From Hyphomonas sp. (GTDB lineage: Bacteria; Pseudomonadota; Alphaproteobacteria; Caulobacterales; Hyphomonadaceae): a stretch of DNA of 64,000 bases. The notes below the pieces were generated by a model. It was not told the origin of the DNA. It did no database searches and was given only the letters and a program-made list of their open reading frames with translations. Shown here piece after piece: positions 10,791 through 20,106 of the stretch. A program made the translations under genes and the position numbers. Where the stretch lies: the NCBI RefSeq assembly GCF_018402285.1, contig NZ_JAGYJH010000003.1, positions 930,001-994,000 of the forward strand, read 5' to 3'. Each line of letters starts with the position of its first letter. Positions within the stretch are counted from its first letter, which is position 1.

Positions 10791-10839
10791 GCCTGGCCTG
10801 AGCCTGGCCTGAAACTGGCCTGAACTCGGCCTGAACTGG
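10785..10839. repeat. Five tandem copies of an 11-bp unit (GCCTGAGCCTG type)
   Basis: Five consecutive 11-base units begin with GCCTGA. The first two are identical and the others vary in the last five bases. The first unit contains the stop codon of the metallo-hydrolase. Because 11 is not a multiple of three, the TGA in each unit falls in all three frames. The array fills most of the gap to the convergent gene at 10857. One turn of DNA per unit would place any bound protein on one face, but no function is shown. Confidence 0.85.
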
Positions 10840-10856
10840 TCCAGGAAACGCCCAGG

Positions 10857-11360
10857 TCAGTTTTCCCGGCGCACCCGGAAGGCGAGGCCTCCGTCAAGCT
10901 TCATCTTGTAGCTGCCCATTGCGGCCTGGAAGATTTCAGCTGTCTCGACATCGCGCGCCCTGACTTTCTTGTCATCGATCTGCTGCCAGACCGAGCCGTT
11001 CTCGAGCGTGACGCGCAGCTTGCCGCCAGCGCCGGAAACCGACTTTACAGCTTCGGTGACCCGCTCCAGTCCGGTCGCGCCGGATGTCTCGCCCCCGCCG
11101 AAGGCGGGCAGGGAGGGGATGCGGAACCCGAAGGATTCGCGCTGGACCTTTTCGACTTCGGCCCGGGTGATGACTTTCACCTCGCCCTGAGCCTGGGCCT
11201 CTTCCAGCCGCCCGGCGGCGGCGTCGTAACAGCCTACCCGCTCGGCCGGGTCTGCGATCACGCGGCAGGCGAGGACCGCCTCAAGGCTCGCTTCCTGAGC
11301 GAGCGCCGGCCCGCCAAGGCCCGCGGCAAACAGTGTCATGACAGCAAGACGACGCAGCAT
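10857..11360 (-). CDS. Conserved alphaproteobacterial periplasmic protein of unknown function
   Basis: A 167-residue protein with a clear signal peptide (MLRRLAVMTLFAAGLGGPALAQ, cleavage after AQA/ALAQ). After it comes ACRVIADPAERVGCYDAAAGRLEEA, the two-cysteine 'C..I.D...R..CYD' element that recurs in many short exported alphaproteobacterial proteins, and a C-terminal beta-rich part (KLRVTLENGSVWQQID, YKMKLDGGLAFRVRR). No enzymatic motif was seen. It is divergent from oppA, with about 110 bp between the two starts for both promoters. I do not know its function. Confidence 0.75.
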   Translation of the reverse strand: MLRRLAVMTLFAAGLGGPALAQEASLEAVLACRVIADPAERVGCYDAAAGRLEEAQAQGEVKVITRAEVEKVQRESFGFRIPSLPAFGGGETSGATGLERVTEAVKSVSGAGGKLRVTLENGSVWQQIDDKKVRARDVETAEIFQAAMGSYKMKLDGGLAFRVRREN

Positions 11361-11471
11361 GGATCAGCTCCCGTTCACTTATCTGTGGGCAAGTCTTTGC
11401 TTTTTGCTGCCCGTCTGGCACCAGTTCTGGCAAATTCGGAACGAGACTGGAAGATCAAGGAGGCATAACCG

Positions 11472-13097
11472 ATGAAAATGAGATCCCTGCTGGCCGGCGC
11501 GGCCAGTGCGATGCTGGCGCTGACGCTGGCTGCCTGCGGTGGTGGCGGCGGCTCTGCCGAAGACGATGTGCCAACGCTGCGGCGCGGCATCTCGGCCAAG
11601 GTTGATACGCTCGACCCGCACAAATCCTCGGCGGCCTGGGAAAACATTATCATCGGCGACATGATGATCGGCCTCACGACCGATGATGCCGACGGCACGC
11701 CTGTGCCGGGGATGGCGACAAGCTGGGAGGTCGATGACACCGGGACGGTGTGGACCTTCAAGCTGGGCGATTACACCTGGTCGGACGGGGCGCCGGTAAC
11801 CGCCGAGGACTTTGTCTACGCTTTCCGCCGCATCCAGGACCCGACGGTCGCGTCCCAGTATGCCTCGATGCTGTGGCTGGTGAAGAATGCCGAGAAGGTG
11901 AACAATGGCGAGCTGCCGCCCGAGGAAATGGGCGTGCGCGCGATTGACGAGAAGACCTTCGAGATCACGCTGGAATATCCCGCGCCCTACCTGCCGGGCC
12001 TGGTGTCTCACTATACGACCTTTCCGGTGCCGCGTCAGGCGGTGGAGACCTTCGGCGACGCCTGGATCCAGCCGGAGAACATTGTCGTCAACGGCCCTTA
12101 CAAGCTTGTCTACTGGCGCACTGGCGACCAGCTGGTGGCGGAGAAGAACCCGTCCGGTTTTGGCGCGGCCGAGGCCTGCTTTGACCGGGTCGTCTATTTC
12201 GAGATCGAGAATGAAGCCGCCTATGAGAACAAGATCTCGGCCGGAGAACTCGACATCAACAATGCCTTTTCGGGCCCCCGCCAGTCAGAGATCGAAGCAA
12301 AATTCCCCGGCTGGGTCCGCACCGGGCCAGGCCTCCTGACCACCTACTGGACGTTCAATCAGCAACGCGCTCCCTTTGATGATGTGCGGGTGCGCAAGGC
12401 GCTTTCCCTGGCGCTCGACCGGGAATTCATGGTGCGCAATGTGATGACGCCGGGTTTCCAGGCGGCCTATGCCTTCGTCCCGCCGGAGATGAGCAATTAC
12501 GACGTCGATCGCCCGGCCGTCTACTGGAAGGATCTCTCGCGAGAGGAACGCCTCGCCCAGGCCCGCAGCCTGCTTCAGGAGGCCGGCTTTGGCCCGTCCA
12601 ACCCGCTGCGCTTCGAGTTCACCCACCGCTCGACCGGGGACAATCCGAAGGTTGCCCCCGTGGCCCAGCAGAACTGGGCGGAGATCGGCGACTGGGTGCA
12701 GCCGACCATCGTGCGCCAGGACACCAAGGTGCTCTATGCGCGCCTGCGCCAGAACGACTTCCAGGTGTCGGACGCCGCCTGGCTGGCGGACTTCGATGAT
12801 CCGATCAACTTCCTCTACCTGCTCCAGTCGACGACCGGGCAGCAGAACTATGGCCGCTATGCGAACGCTGAGTATGACGCGCTGCTGGCCCGGTCGAACC
12901 AGGAACTTGATCCTGCCAAACGGGCCGAACTGTTTGCGCAGGCCGAAGCCCTGATGCTGGAAGAGTATCCGATCACGCCGATGTGGGTTCAGGTGACCCA
13001 GAACCTCGTCGATCCGACCCTGACGGGCTGGGAAGACAATGCGAAGGATGTCCATCGCTCGCGCTTCCTGTGCCGGGACGGCCTGACGGCCAACTGA
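11472..13097 (+). CDS. oppA: Peptide ABC transporter substrate-binding lipoprotein, OppA type
   Basis: A 541-residue family-5 solute-binding protein that would capture peptides in the periplasm for OppBC. The signal peptide ends in the lipobox LAAC with the lipidated Cys at residue 22, followed by a Gly-rich linker. Typical segments are RRGISAKVDTLDPHKSS, the family signature region GMATSWEVDDTGTVWTFKL with WSDGAPVTAEDFVYAFRRI, and DVRVRKALSLALDREFMVRNVM. A ribosome binding site AAGGAGG lies 7-8 bases before ATG 11472. It is separated from oppBC by four unrelated genes and is on the opposite strand, so joint regulation is not evident. Confidence 0.93.
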   Translation: MKMRSLLAGAASAMLALTLAACGGGGGSAEDDVPTLRRGISAKVDTLDPHKSSAAWENIIIGDMMIGLTTDDADGTPVPGMATSWEVDDTGTVWTFKLGDYTWSDGAPVTAEDFVYAFRRIQDPTVASQYASMLWLVKNAEKVNNGELPPEEMGVRAIDEKTFEITLEYPAPYLPGLVSHYTTFPVPRQAVETFGDAWIQPENIVVNGPYKLVYWRTGDQLVAEKNPSGFGAAEACFDRVVYFEIENEAAYENKISAGELDINNAFSGPRQSEIEAKFPGWVRTGPGLLTTYWTFNQQRAPFDDVRVRKALSLALDREFMVRNVMTPGFQAAYAFVPPEMSNYDVDRPAVYWKDLSREERLAQARSLLQEAGFGPSNPLRFEFTHRSTGDNPKVAPVAQQNWAEIGDWVQPTIVRQDTKVLYARLRQNDFQVSDAAWLADFDDPINFLYLLQSTTGQQNYGRYANAEYDALLARSNQELDPAKRAELFAQAEALMLEEYPITPMWVQVTQNLVDPTLTGWEDNAKDVHRSRFLCRDGLTAN

Positions 13098-13138
13098 AGC
13101 CAGGACGGGGCCATGTAGCATGCAGGGGGGAGGGGTGG

Positions 13139-14251
13139 ATGGAGCATGAAGCTGAAGCCGCTGGCATGGCCGCTGCCGGAGGGCTCTCCAGCGGCGCCCA
13201 CCACCCTGTCACCACAGGGGTGCCGTGCCGCAATTGCGGCACGGTGCTGCATGACCGGTTCTGCCCGTCCTGCGGGCAGCTGGGGGCGGACTTCCAGCGC
13301 CCGGTGTTTGAACTTGTCAGCACCAGCCTCGGCGACATGTTTGCCCTCGACGGGCGTCTCTGGCGCACCGTTCCGGCGCTGCTCTTCCGCCCGGGCTGGG
13401 TGACGCGGCAGTATCTGGACGGGAAGCGGGCGCGCTTCGTGCCGCCGTTCCGGCTCTTCCTCCTCTCTTCGCTGATCTTCTTCTTCATGGTCTTCGGCGT
13501 GCTGGAGCGTCAGCCCTGGATGCAGGAGCTGCGCATCGATCCGGCAGACCTTGCCGGCGACCAGATTGTGGCCGACGGGGTGAGGGTGAACCTTGGCGGG
13601 GAGGCGGCGGCTGCGCGGATCGAGGCAGAACTCAGCCAGTCAGGCCTGACGCCCGAGCAGCAGGCAGAGCTCTCGCGCGCGATCGAGGCGGGCGATACCG
13701 GCGGGATGCTCGACCATTTCATCCGCGAGGATGGCTCGGTGGACCGGGAGGCCCTGCGCGCTTCCATTGCCGAGCAGAATGCGGGCAGCATGACGCCCGA
13801 GCAGATCAGGACGACGCAGGATGTCGCCGACCGTGTGGCGCGGGTGTATGAGAATCAGGCGCTGTTTGCCGGCCGGATGAAGGAATGGGCACCGCGTTTC
13901 ACCCTGCTTTTCCTGCCGATCTTCGCTTTCCTTCTGGCGCTGTCCTATGGCTGGCACCGGAAGAAGTTCTTCTATGACCACCTGATCACCAGCCTGCATT
14001 ACCAGACCTTCGTGCAGATCATGCTGGCCGCGCTCATCGGCGCCAGCGTGATCTTCCCGCCGCTGGCGGGCTGGGCGTCGCTGATCTCGCTGGTTTTGCT
14101 CTACCTGTATCTCGGGCGGCTCTTGCGGGTTACCTATCGCACGGGGCATTTCATGTCGGGATTGCGCGCCTTTATCCTGCTGAATGCGGGCTTTCTGGTG
14201 CTGTCCCTGCTGGCGATCGGCCTGGTGCTGCTCAGCTTTTTCCTGGTTTGA
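13139..14251 (+). CDS. DUF3667 membrane protein with an N-terminal four-cysteine zinc ribbon
   Basis: A 370-residue inner-membrane protein. The N-terminus carries a rubredoxin-like CRNCGTVLHDRFCPSCGQ knuckle (two CxxC pairs), followed by the DUF3667 hallmark TVPALLFRPGWVTRQYLDGKRARFVPPFRLFLLSS. One hydrophobic segment follows at about residue 110. A soluble helical loop of about 130 residues separates it from a C-terminal group of three or four membrane segments. ATG 13139 directly follows a GGGGGGAGGGG tract; the upstream open frame runs into oppA and is not used. The gene starts 41 bp after the oppA stop and could be read from the same transcript. The function of the family is unknown. Confidence 0.8.
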   Translation: MEHEAEAAGMAAAGGLSSGAHHPVTTGVPCRNCGTVLHDRFCPSCGQLGADFQRPVFELVSTSLGDMFALDGRLWRTVPALLFRPGWVTRQYLDGKRARFVPPFRLFLLSSLIFFFMVFGVLERQPWMQELRIDPADLAGDQIVADGVRVNLGGEAAAARIEAELSQSGLTPEQQAELSRAIEAGDTGGMLDHFIREDGSVDREALRASIAEQNAGSMTPEQIRTTQDVADRVARVYENQALFAGRMKEWAPRFTLLFLPIFAFLLALSYGWHRKKFFYDHLITSLHYQTFVQIMLAALIGASVIFPPLAGWASLISLVLLYLYLGRLLRVTYRTGHFMSGLRAFILLNAGFLVLSLLAIGLVLLSFFLV

Positions 14252-14508
14252 CAGGGCAGGGGGCGGTCAAGCCACTTCGTGACGGCCGGCGGAAATCCGG
14301 GCTGAGTGACACATCACAAGGCCTTGTTAACCATCGGATGTCTCCGAGTGAGGCGTTGTTGCCACAGTTTGCCGCTTTCATGACATTTTTGACAAAGCGC
14401 GATTGACTTGGGGAGAGGAGCAAACCTTAACTCCGGGCAATTGTCCGCCTAGAGGGTTGGCGGACGCTCGTTGCTTTACGAGCAGTTTTAACGGGAGAGA
14501 GCACACTT

Positions 14509-17508
14509 ATGAGTGAATTTAACCTCAAGACACGTCTTTTGATGTCGTCGATGATCGCCGGGGCGATGTTTGTTGCGACCGCAACAATCCCCGCCATGGC
14601 ACAGGAAGATGAAACGCCTGTGACAACAACGGATGAGGCAGCTCCGGATGCCGAAGCCCGCCAGCAGCGCATCACGGTCACCGGCACGCGCATCCTTCAG
14701 CCGAACCTGACGACCACCAGCCCGGTTTCGTCGGTTTCCTCGGAAGACTTCAAGCTTCAGGGCGTGACCCGCGTTGAAGACCTGGTCACCCAGCTGCCGC
14801 AGGCTTTCGCAGCGCAGAACTCGACCGTTTCGAACGGCGCTTCGGGTACCGCGACGGTTTCGCTGCGCAACCTCGGCGCGACCCGCACCCTGGTCCTGAT
14901 CGATGGCAAGCGCATGCCTTACGGCTCGCCCAACGACCCGGCCGCTGACCTCAACCTCATCCCCAGCCAGCTCGTCGAGCGGGTTGACGTCCTGACCGGC
15001 GGCGCGTCGGCCGTTTACGGTTCTGACGCCATTTCGGGCGTCGTCAACTTCATCATGAAGAAGGACTTCGAGGGCGTTCAGGTCGACGCCCAGTATGGTT
15101 TCTTCAACCATGAGAACGACTACGACACCAACGGCAACCTCCGGGACGTGATCGAAGGCCGCGCCGCGACCAACCCGAGCCAGTTCGCGCTGCCCGAAGA
15201 CAATGTCACCGTCGGATACAGCAAGGAAATCACCGGCGTTATCGGCATGCAGACCGATGATGGCCGGGGCGGTTTCGTCGGTTATGTCGGTTACCGCAAC
15301 AACGATTCGGTTCTGCAGAAGTCGTTTGACTATTCTTCCTGCGCCATCGGCAGCGCGAATGCGACCGGCTTCACTTGCGGTGGTTCGGGCACGGCTGATC
15401 CGGCCCGCTTCACTGACTTTGCCACATTCGACCTGACATTTGACCGCGATTCCGGCGCCTACCGCCCCTGGAGCAACGCAACCGACCAGTACAACTACGG
15501 CCCGCTGAACTTCTATCAGCGTCCCGACGAGCGTTACTCGGCAGGTTTCTTCGCCGACTATGAAGTCAATCCGTATGTGAATGCATATGCGAACTTCATG
15601 TTCATGGACTACCAGTCGAACTCCCAGATCGCGCCTTCGGGCAACTTCTTCTCGACGGCCAGCATCAACTGCGACAACCCGCTGCTTCCGGCTGCGATCA
15701 CGGCTGTGAACGGCTGTACGCCGGCTGCAATCGCGGCGGGCGATTCGGTGACGATGTATATCGGCCGCCGGAACACGGAAGGCGGCGGTCGTCAGGACAA
15801 TCTGGGCTACCAGACCTATCGCGGCGTTATTGGCTTCAATGGCCCGCTGTTCGACGTCCCAGGCTTCGAATACGATGTCTCGGCCCAGTTCAGCCAGGTC
15901 ACGCTTACGCGTTCCTATGGCAACGAGTTCTCCACCGCTCGTCTGACGCGGGGCCTGGACGTGATCACCGACCCCGACACCGGCCTGCCGGCTTGCCGCA
16001 GTGCCGTTGATGGTTCTGATCCCAACTGCGTTCCCTACAATCCGTTTGTCCAGGGTGGTATCGGCCCTGACTTTCTGGACTATGTCCAGCTTCCGCTGCT
16101 GCAGAACGGGACCACAGAGCAGTCTGTCGTGATTGCCTCGATCACGGGTGACCTTGGCCAGTACGGCTTCCAGCTGCCGACCGCAGATGAAGGCCTGAAA
16201 GTTGCCGGCGGCCTGGAATATCGCCGTGACGCGATTTCCCAGACAGTTGACGTCAGCTTCTCCTCTGGCGACGGCGCTGGCCAGGGCGGACCGACGCTGC
16301 CACTGTCAGGCTCGATCGATGTGTACGACCTCTTCGGTGAATTCCAGCTTCCGCTGATCACCGGCCGTCCGGGCGTCGAGCTGCTTTCGCTCGACGGCGC
16401 GGCACGCGTTTCGGACTACTCGACGGGCATCAGCTCGGAAGCCTGGAAAATCGGCGCAGAATATGCTCCGACCTCTGACGTCCGCTTCCGCGGAAGCTAT
16501 CAGAAGGCTGTTCGCGCCCCGAACGTCATCGACCTGTTCACCTCGCAGGGCCTTGGTCTCTTCGACATTGACGATGATCCGTGCGACTTCACCGACCCGG
16601 CTGGCGACGGCACGGCAACGGCTGCCGCCTGTATCGGCGGCGCGCCTCACCAGCTCACCCTGACCCAGGCAAATGCCGGTTTCGTCACCTCGCCCGCTGG
16701 CCAGTACAACCAGCTGACCGGTGGTAACCCGGACCTTGATCCGGAAGAAGCAACGACCTTCACCGTCGGCTTTGTTGCAACGCCGAGCTTCGTTCCGGGC
16801 CTGTCGCTGTCGGTCGACTATTACGACATCGAGATCACCGAAGCGATTTCTTCGGTCGGTTCGTCGGTTACGACGCAGCTTTGCTACTTTGAAGGTGATG
16901 CAGACGCTTGCGGCCGCATCACGCGTAACCCGGGTACGGGCGCCTTCTGGACCCCGGGCGGCGTCATTCAGGACCTCAACCTCAATATCGGTGGTATCCA
17001 GACCTCCGGTGTGGACATCTCGGGTGCTTACGGCTTCGACATCGGCCAGCTGGGTGGGATCAACCTCACCTATAACGGTACCTATCTCGACAGCTATACG
17101 GTTGACCCGATCAACCAGCCCTTCGCAGAGTTCGACTGCGTGGGCAAATACGGCAACGATTGCGGTACACCGACCCCGGAATACCGTCACCGCGCCCGAC
17201 TTGGCTGGGCAACGCCGTATGATGGTCTCGGTCTGAACCTGACCTGGCGTCACATCGGCGCTGTCGACCTCGACACCGGTGCAACCGGCCGGGTTGACTC
17301 GACCCTGGACGCTCAGGACTACTTCGATGTCTCGGGTACCTGGGCTGTCAGAGACTGGGCTGCGTTCCGCTTCGGCGTGAACAACTTCCTGGATAATGAC
17401 CCGCCGCTGTCGGCTTCGGTCGGCACCACGGGCAACGGCAACACCTACCCGCAGACCTATGATGCCATGGGCCGCTACGTGTTCCTTGGCCTGACAGTCG
17501 ACTTCTAA
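14509..17508 (+). CDS. TonB-dependent outer-membrane receptor
   Basis: A 999-residue outer-membrane transporter of the CirA/BtuB-like class used by oligotrophic alphaproteobacteria for carbohydrates, peptides or metal complexes. A signal peptide ends near TIPAMAQ (about residue 32). A plug domain follows, with RITVTGTRI, RVEDLVTQLPQAF, VSLRNLGATRTLVLIDGKR and GGASAVYGSDAISGVVNFIMK. The 22-strand barrel ends in VFLGLTVDF, with the terminal Phe needed for assembly. The long size and extra loops with paired cysteines (for example CAIGSAN...FTCGG) suggest a bulky ligand, but it cannot be named. A 257-bp gap precedes it and a strong terminator follows, so it is probably a single-gene unit. Confidence 0.93.
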   Translation: MSEFNLKTRLLMSSMIAGAMFVATATIPAMAQEDETPVTTTDEAAPDAEARQQRITVTGTRILQPNLTTTSPVSSVSSEDFKLQGVTRVEDLVTQLPQAFAAQNSTVSNGASGTATVSLRNLGATRTLVLIDGKRMPYGSPNDPAADLNLIPSQLVERVDVLTGGASAVYGSDAISGVVNFIMKKDFEGVQVDAQYGFFNHENDYDTNGNLRDVIEGRAATNPSQFALPEDNVTVGYSKEITGVIGMQTDDGRGGFVGYVGYRNNDSVLQKSFDYSSCAIGSANATGFTCGGSGTADPARFTDFATFDLTFDRDSGAYRPWSNATDQYNYGPLNFYQRPDERYSAGFFADYEVNPYVNAYANFMFMDYQSNSQIAPSGNFFSTASINCDNPLLPAAITAVNGCTPAAIAAGDSVTMYIGRRNTEGGGRQDNLGYQTYRGVIGFNGPLFDVPGFEYDVSAQFSQVTLTRSYGNEFSTARLTRGLDVITDPDTGLPACRSAVDGSDPNCVPYNPFVQGGIGPDFLDYVQLPLLQNGTTEQSVVIASITGDLGQYGFQLPTADEGLKVAGGLEYRRDAISQTVDVSFSSGDGAGQGGPTLPLSGSIDVYDLFGEFQLPLITGRPGVELLSLDGAARVSDYSTGISSEAWKIGAEYAPTSDVRFRGSYQKAVRAPNVIDLFTSQGLGLFDIDDDPCDFTDPAGDGTATAAACIGGAPHQLTLTQANAGFVTSPAGQYNQLTGGNPDLDPEEATTFTVGFVATPSFVPGLSLSVDYYDIEITEAISSVGSSVTTQLCYFEGDADACGRITRNPGTGAFWTPGGVIQDLNLNIGGIQTSGVDISGAYGFDIGQLGGINLTYNGTYLDSYTVDPINQPFAEFDCVGKYGNDCGTPTPEYRHRARLGWATPYDGLGLNLTWRHIGAVDLDTGATGRVDSTLDAQDYFDVSGTWAVRDWAAFRFGVNNFLDNDPPLSASVGTTGNGNTYPQTYDAMGRYVFLGLTVDF

Positions 17509-17534
17509 GAAGTCTGCGACAGCAAGAATCTGGG

Positions 17535-17567
17535 AACGGCGGTCCTTCGGGGCCGCCGTTTTCTTTT
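17535..17567 (+). terminator. Intrinsic terminator after the TonB-dependent receptor gene
   Basis: An 11-bp stem with one G-U pair (17535-17545 with 17550-17560) and a TTCG tetraloop is followed by TTCTTTT. It lies 26 bp after the receptor stop. Confidence 0.88.
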
Positions 17568-17732
17568 GTGGCGGGTTCGGTATCGGCCCCTTCAGGCCCT
17601 CTCATGAACCGCGCTCAAGGCTGCCTGGGGGAGGCGTTGCCCTGGCATTGCGTGGCTGTCCCCCCTGTTGAGGGGGATTACAGGGGCGCGGGGTGTGTCA
17701 TTCTGAACGCCTTCAGCACATGGGAGATCGAC

Positions 17733-18269
17733 ATGACCCTCAACCCACCCTTGAAGATACTGGCGGGGATTGCCGTGGCGGGCCTCGTTGCGGCGTGCGC
17801 CAGCGCGCCGGCGCCGCCTGAAGCACCGGCGGCTGTTTCGGCCGTGCCGGACCTGCCTGCGCCGGAATGGCGCAAGATCATCCAGCAGGACGAGCGCTTT
17901 GCCGTCTTCATCAGCCAGCCGGCCTTGCGCGAGGGGGACCTTGCCTTTTTCCGGATGGTGTATGTCTACATGCCGGACGAGGTGTCCTTCGAAAACCGCT
18001 TTGTGGCCTGGCAGGAATATCCGTATGCGACGCTCGACTGCGCGCGGGACAGCGTGAGGATGGGCCAGCGCACGCGCTATGATTTCGAAGGCAGTGCGTT
18101 CGGACAGGACGAGGATACGGCTTTCTATCCGATCATCGGGCACGCGGTGGCGCGCTCTCGCGATGTCATCTGCAAGAATGAGCCCTGGGACGGCATGGAT
18201 GTGGTCGCCGGCGGCGCAGGCTGGGTAGAGCGCGAGCGGGCGAAAATCCCGGGCAGCAAGGCCCTCTGA
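17733..18269 (+). CDS. Small exported lipoprotein of unknown function
   Basis: A 178-residue protein from ATG 17733. The hydrophobic leader LKILAGIAVAGLVAACAS ends in a lipobox (VAAC) and is followed by a Pro/Ala-rich linker, so the mature protein is probably anchored in a membrane from the periplasmic side. The remainder has a conserved-looking globular part (FFRMVYVYMPDEVSFENRFVAWQEYPYATLDCARDSVRMG) with two cysteines. No family is recognised. The frame is open for 165 bases upstream, but that part has no protein character. The downstream methyltransferase is convergent. Confidence 0.65.
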   Translation: MTLNPPLKILAGIAVAGLVAACASAPAPPEAPAAVSAVPDLPAPEWRKIIQQDERFAVFISQPALREGDLAFFRMVYVYMPDEVSFENRFVAWQEYPYATLDCARDSVRMGQRTRYDFEGSAFGQDEDTAFYPIIGHAVARSRDVICKNEPWDGMDVVAGGAGWVERERAKIPGSKAL

Positions 18270-18293
18270 CACCCGCAACGGGGCAGGGCAGCG

Positions 18294-19190
18294 TCAGGCC
18301 GCCCGCCAGCGGGCGTAGAGCGCGGTTGGCAGGAGCCGGTCTGACCCCTGCTGGGGCAGGGCCATCTCGCCCATTTCCATTACCCCGCCATAGGGCGCCA
18401 GCCGGTCGCCCAGCGCCTGGGCGACGGCGAGATAGGAGAGGCGCACGGCATAGGCGGTCAGGATGACGAATTGCGGCGCCTCGCTGAGGAGGCTCTGCAC
18501 GCCGTCGAGCAGTTCGGGCAGGCTCTCTTCGAAGCGCCAGGTCTCGTTTTTCGGGCCGCGGCCAAACTTTGGCGGGTCGAGCACGATGGCGTCATACCTG
18601 CTGCCCCGGCGGATTTCGCGGGCGACGAATTTCATCGCGTCATCGGCGATCCAGCGGATGGTGCGATCCTCCAGGCCGGACAGGGTCTGGTTGTCCTTGC
18701 CGTATCCGTTGGATTTGGGGCTGGCATCAAGGTGAACGACCTCTGCGCCGGCCGCCGCGCAGGCGAGCGACATCATGCCGGTATAGCCAAAGAGGTTGAG
18801 CACTTTGAGAGGACGCTTTGCGGCGCGGATCTGGTCCTGCGCGAATCGCCAGTGCACGGAGTGTTCCTGGAAGACGCCCATATGGCGGAATGCGGTGCGC
18901 CGCGCGGTGAAGGTAAGGCCGTTCCAGCGCATCGGCCAGTTTTCGGCAGCGCGCGCGGAGAGCACTTCCCATTGCCCGGCCCCGTCTTCATCCTGCGCCT
19001 TGGTGACGAAGCGGGCGTCTGCCTTCCAGCTCTGCACCGGGCGGGCTGGTTCCCAGAAGGCCTGCGGGTCGGGGCGGATCACGGTCTGGCCGGCGAAGCG
19101 TTCGAGCTTCTGCAGGTGGCCGGAATCGAGCAGGGCGTAGTCTTCCCAGTCATCTGCCACGAGCAGGCGGGTTTCGGTTTTCAGGCTCAT
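18294..19190 (-). CDS. Class I SAM-dependent methyltransferase, RlmI/RlmK-like (probable 23S rRNA methyltransferase)
   Basis: A 298-residue protein with the layout of the RlmI/YccW-type C-terminal domain. The SAM-binding motif is VLNLFGYTGMMSLACAAAGA at about residue 134, then VVHLDASPKSNGYGKDN, the WIADDAMKFVAREIRRG segment and the catalytic YDAIVLDPPKFGRGP. A DPPxF motif is typical of cytosine-C5 and guanine-N2 rRNA methyltransferases. The first 100 residues do not show a PUA domain. Its ATG overlaps the stop of the upstream TrmH-type gene by four bases (ATGA). The pair forms a two-gene RNA-modification operon. Confidence 0.85.
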   Translation of the reverse strand: MSLKTETRLLVADDWEDYALLDSGHLQKLERFAGQTVIRPDPQAFWEPARPVQSWKADARFVTKAQDEDGAGQWEVLSARAAENWPMRWNGLTFTARRTAFRHMGVFQEHSVHWRFAQDQIRAAKRPLKVLNLFGYTGMMSLACAAAGAEVVHLDASPKSNGYGKDNQTLSGLEDRTIRWIADDAMKFVAREIRRGSRYDAIVLDPPKFGRGPKNETWRFEESLPELLDGVQSLLSEAPQFVILTAYAVRLSYLAVAQALGDRLAPYGGVMEMGEMALPQQGSDRLLPTALYARWRAA

Positions 19191-20002
19191 GCATAGCTCC
19201 GCTGGCGCCAGGCTTCATAGATCATGATGGCGCTGGCCTGGGCAAGGTTCAGGCTGTCGGCGCCCCCGCGCATGGGAATGAGGCAGAGCGTGTCGCAGGC
19301 CGCTTCGGCCCATTCCGGCAGGCCCGCCTGTTCATTGCCCATCAGGAGGATCGCGCCGCCGGTGAAATCGGCGCCGTCATGGCGCATGCCGGCATTTACG
19401 GAGGCGGCAGAGAGGCTGAGGCCCACGCCCTTGCGCCAGGTGTTGAAGGCGTCAAAGCTCGCCTGGGCGAAGGGGACATCGAACACCGATCCCATGGACG
19501 CGCGCACGGCCTCGAAACTGTAGGGATCACAGCAGGTGCCGATGAGGATCACGCCGCTTACCCCGGCGCAGTCTGCGGTGCGCAGGATGGTGCCGAGATT
19601 GCCGGGGTCGCGCACTTCATAAAGGGCGATGTAGAGCGGCGGGGGGGCCGGTTCGGGCAGGGTCTCGAGCGTGAGGTGGCGCTGGCGGAAGGCGGCAACC
19701 ACGCTCTGGGCGTTGTCCTTCTGGGTGATCCTGGTCATCAGCCGCTCAGGCGCCATCACGACGCGGGCGCCGGCCTTTGCGGCCGCTCCGGCGAGGTCAC
19801 GGATCTGTGGCCGTTCTGCCATATCGGCCGCGATAATGACGGTTTCGGGCTGCCAGCCGCGGGCGAGGCCTTCGCTCACGATCCGGGCGCCTTCTGCGAG
19901 AAACAGGCCGGATTCGGCGCGCTCCTTCTTGCGCTCAAGGCCTTTCAGGGCCTTGATCAGCGGATTGGACGGGCTGGTAATCAGTTCAAGGGGCTGTTTC
20001 AT
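19187..20002 (-). CDS. TrmH/SpoU-family RNA 2'-O-methyltransferase
   Basis: A 271-residue SPOUT methyltransferase with the knotted fold. The N-terminal substrate-binding part starts SPSNPLIKALKGLERKKERAE and holds FLAEGARIVSEGL. The three SpoU motifs follow: DPGNLGTILRTADCAGVSGVIL, ILLMGNEQAGLP and LIPMRGGADSLNLAQASAIMIYE. The Asn, Arg and Glu residues used in catalysis are all present. It is most like RlmB/TrmH-type enzymes for rRNA or tRNA; the exact target nucleotide cannot be read from sequence. It is the first gene of a two-gene operon with the next methyltransferase. Confidence 0.88.
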   Translation of the reverse strand: MKQPLELITSPSNPLIKALKGLERKKERAESGLFLAEGARIVSEGLARGWQPETVIIAADMAERPQIRDLAGAAAKAGARVVMAPERLMTRITQKDNAQSVVAAFRQRHLTLETLPEPAPPPLYIALYEVRDPGNLGTILRTADCAGVSGVILIGTCCDPYSFEAVRASMGSVFDVPFAQASFDAFNTWRKGVGLSLSAASVNAGMRHDGADFTGGAILLMGNEQAGLPEWAEAACDTLCLIPMRGGADSLNLAQASAIMIYEAWRQRSYA

Positions 20003-20106
20003 CGCCGGAATGGGTCTGTCGGGTTCATCTTGCGGTCTGGTAAGGGTTAGGGCATGCCTCGGCTCAGAGGGTGCTGTGGGGGTACTGGTTTTGGGAGGTC
20101 AGCGAC

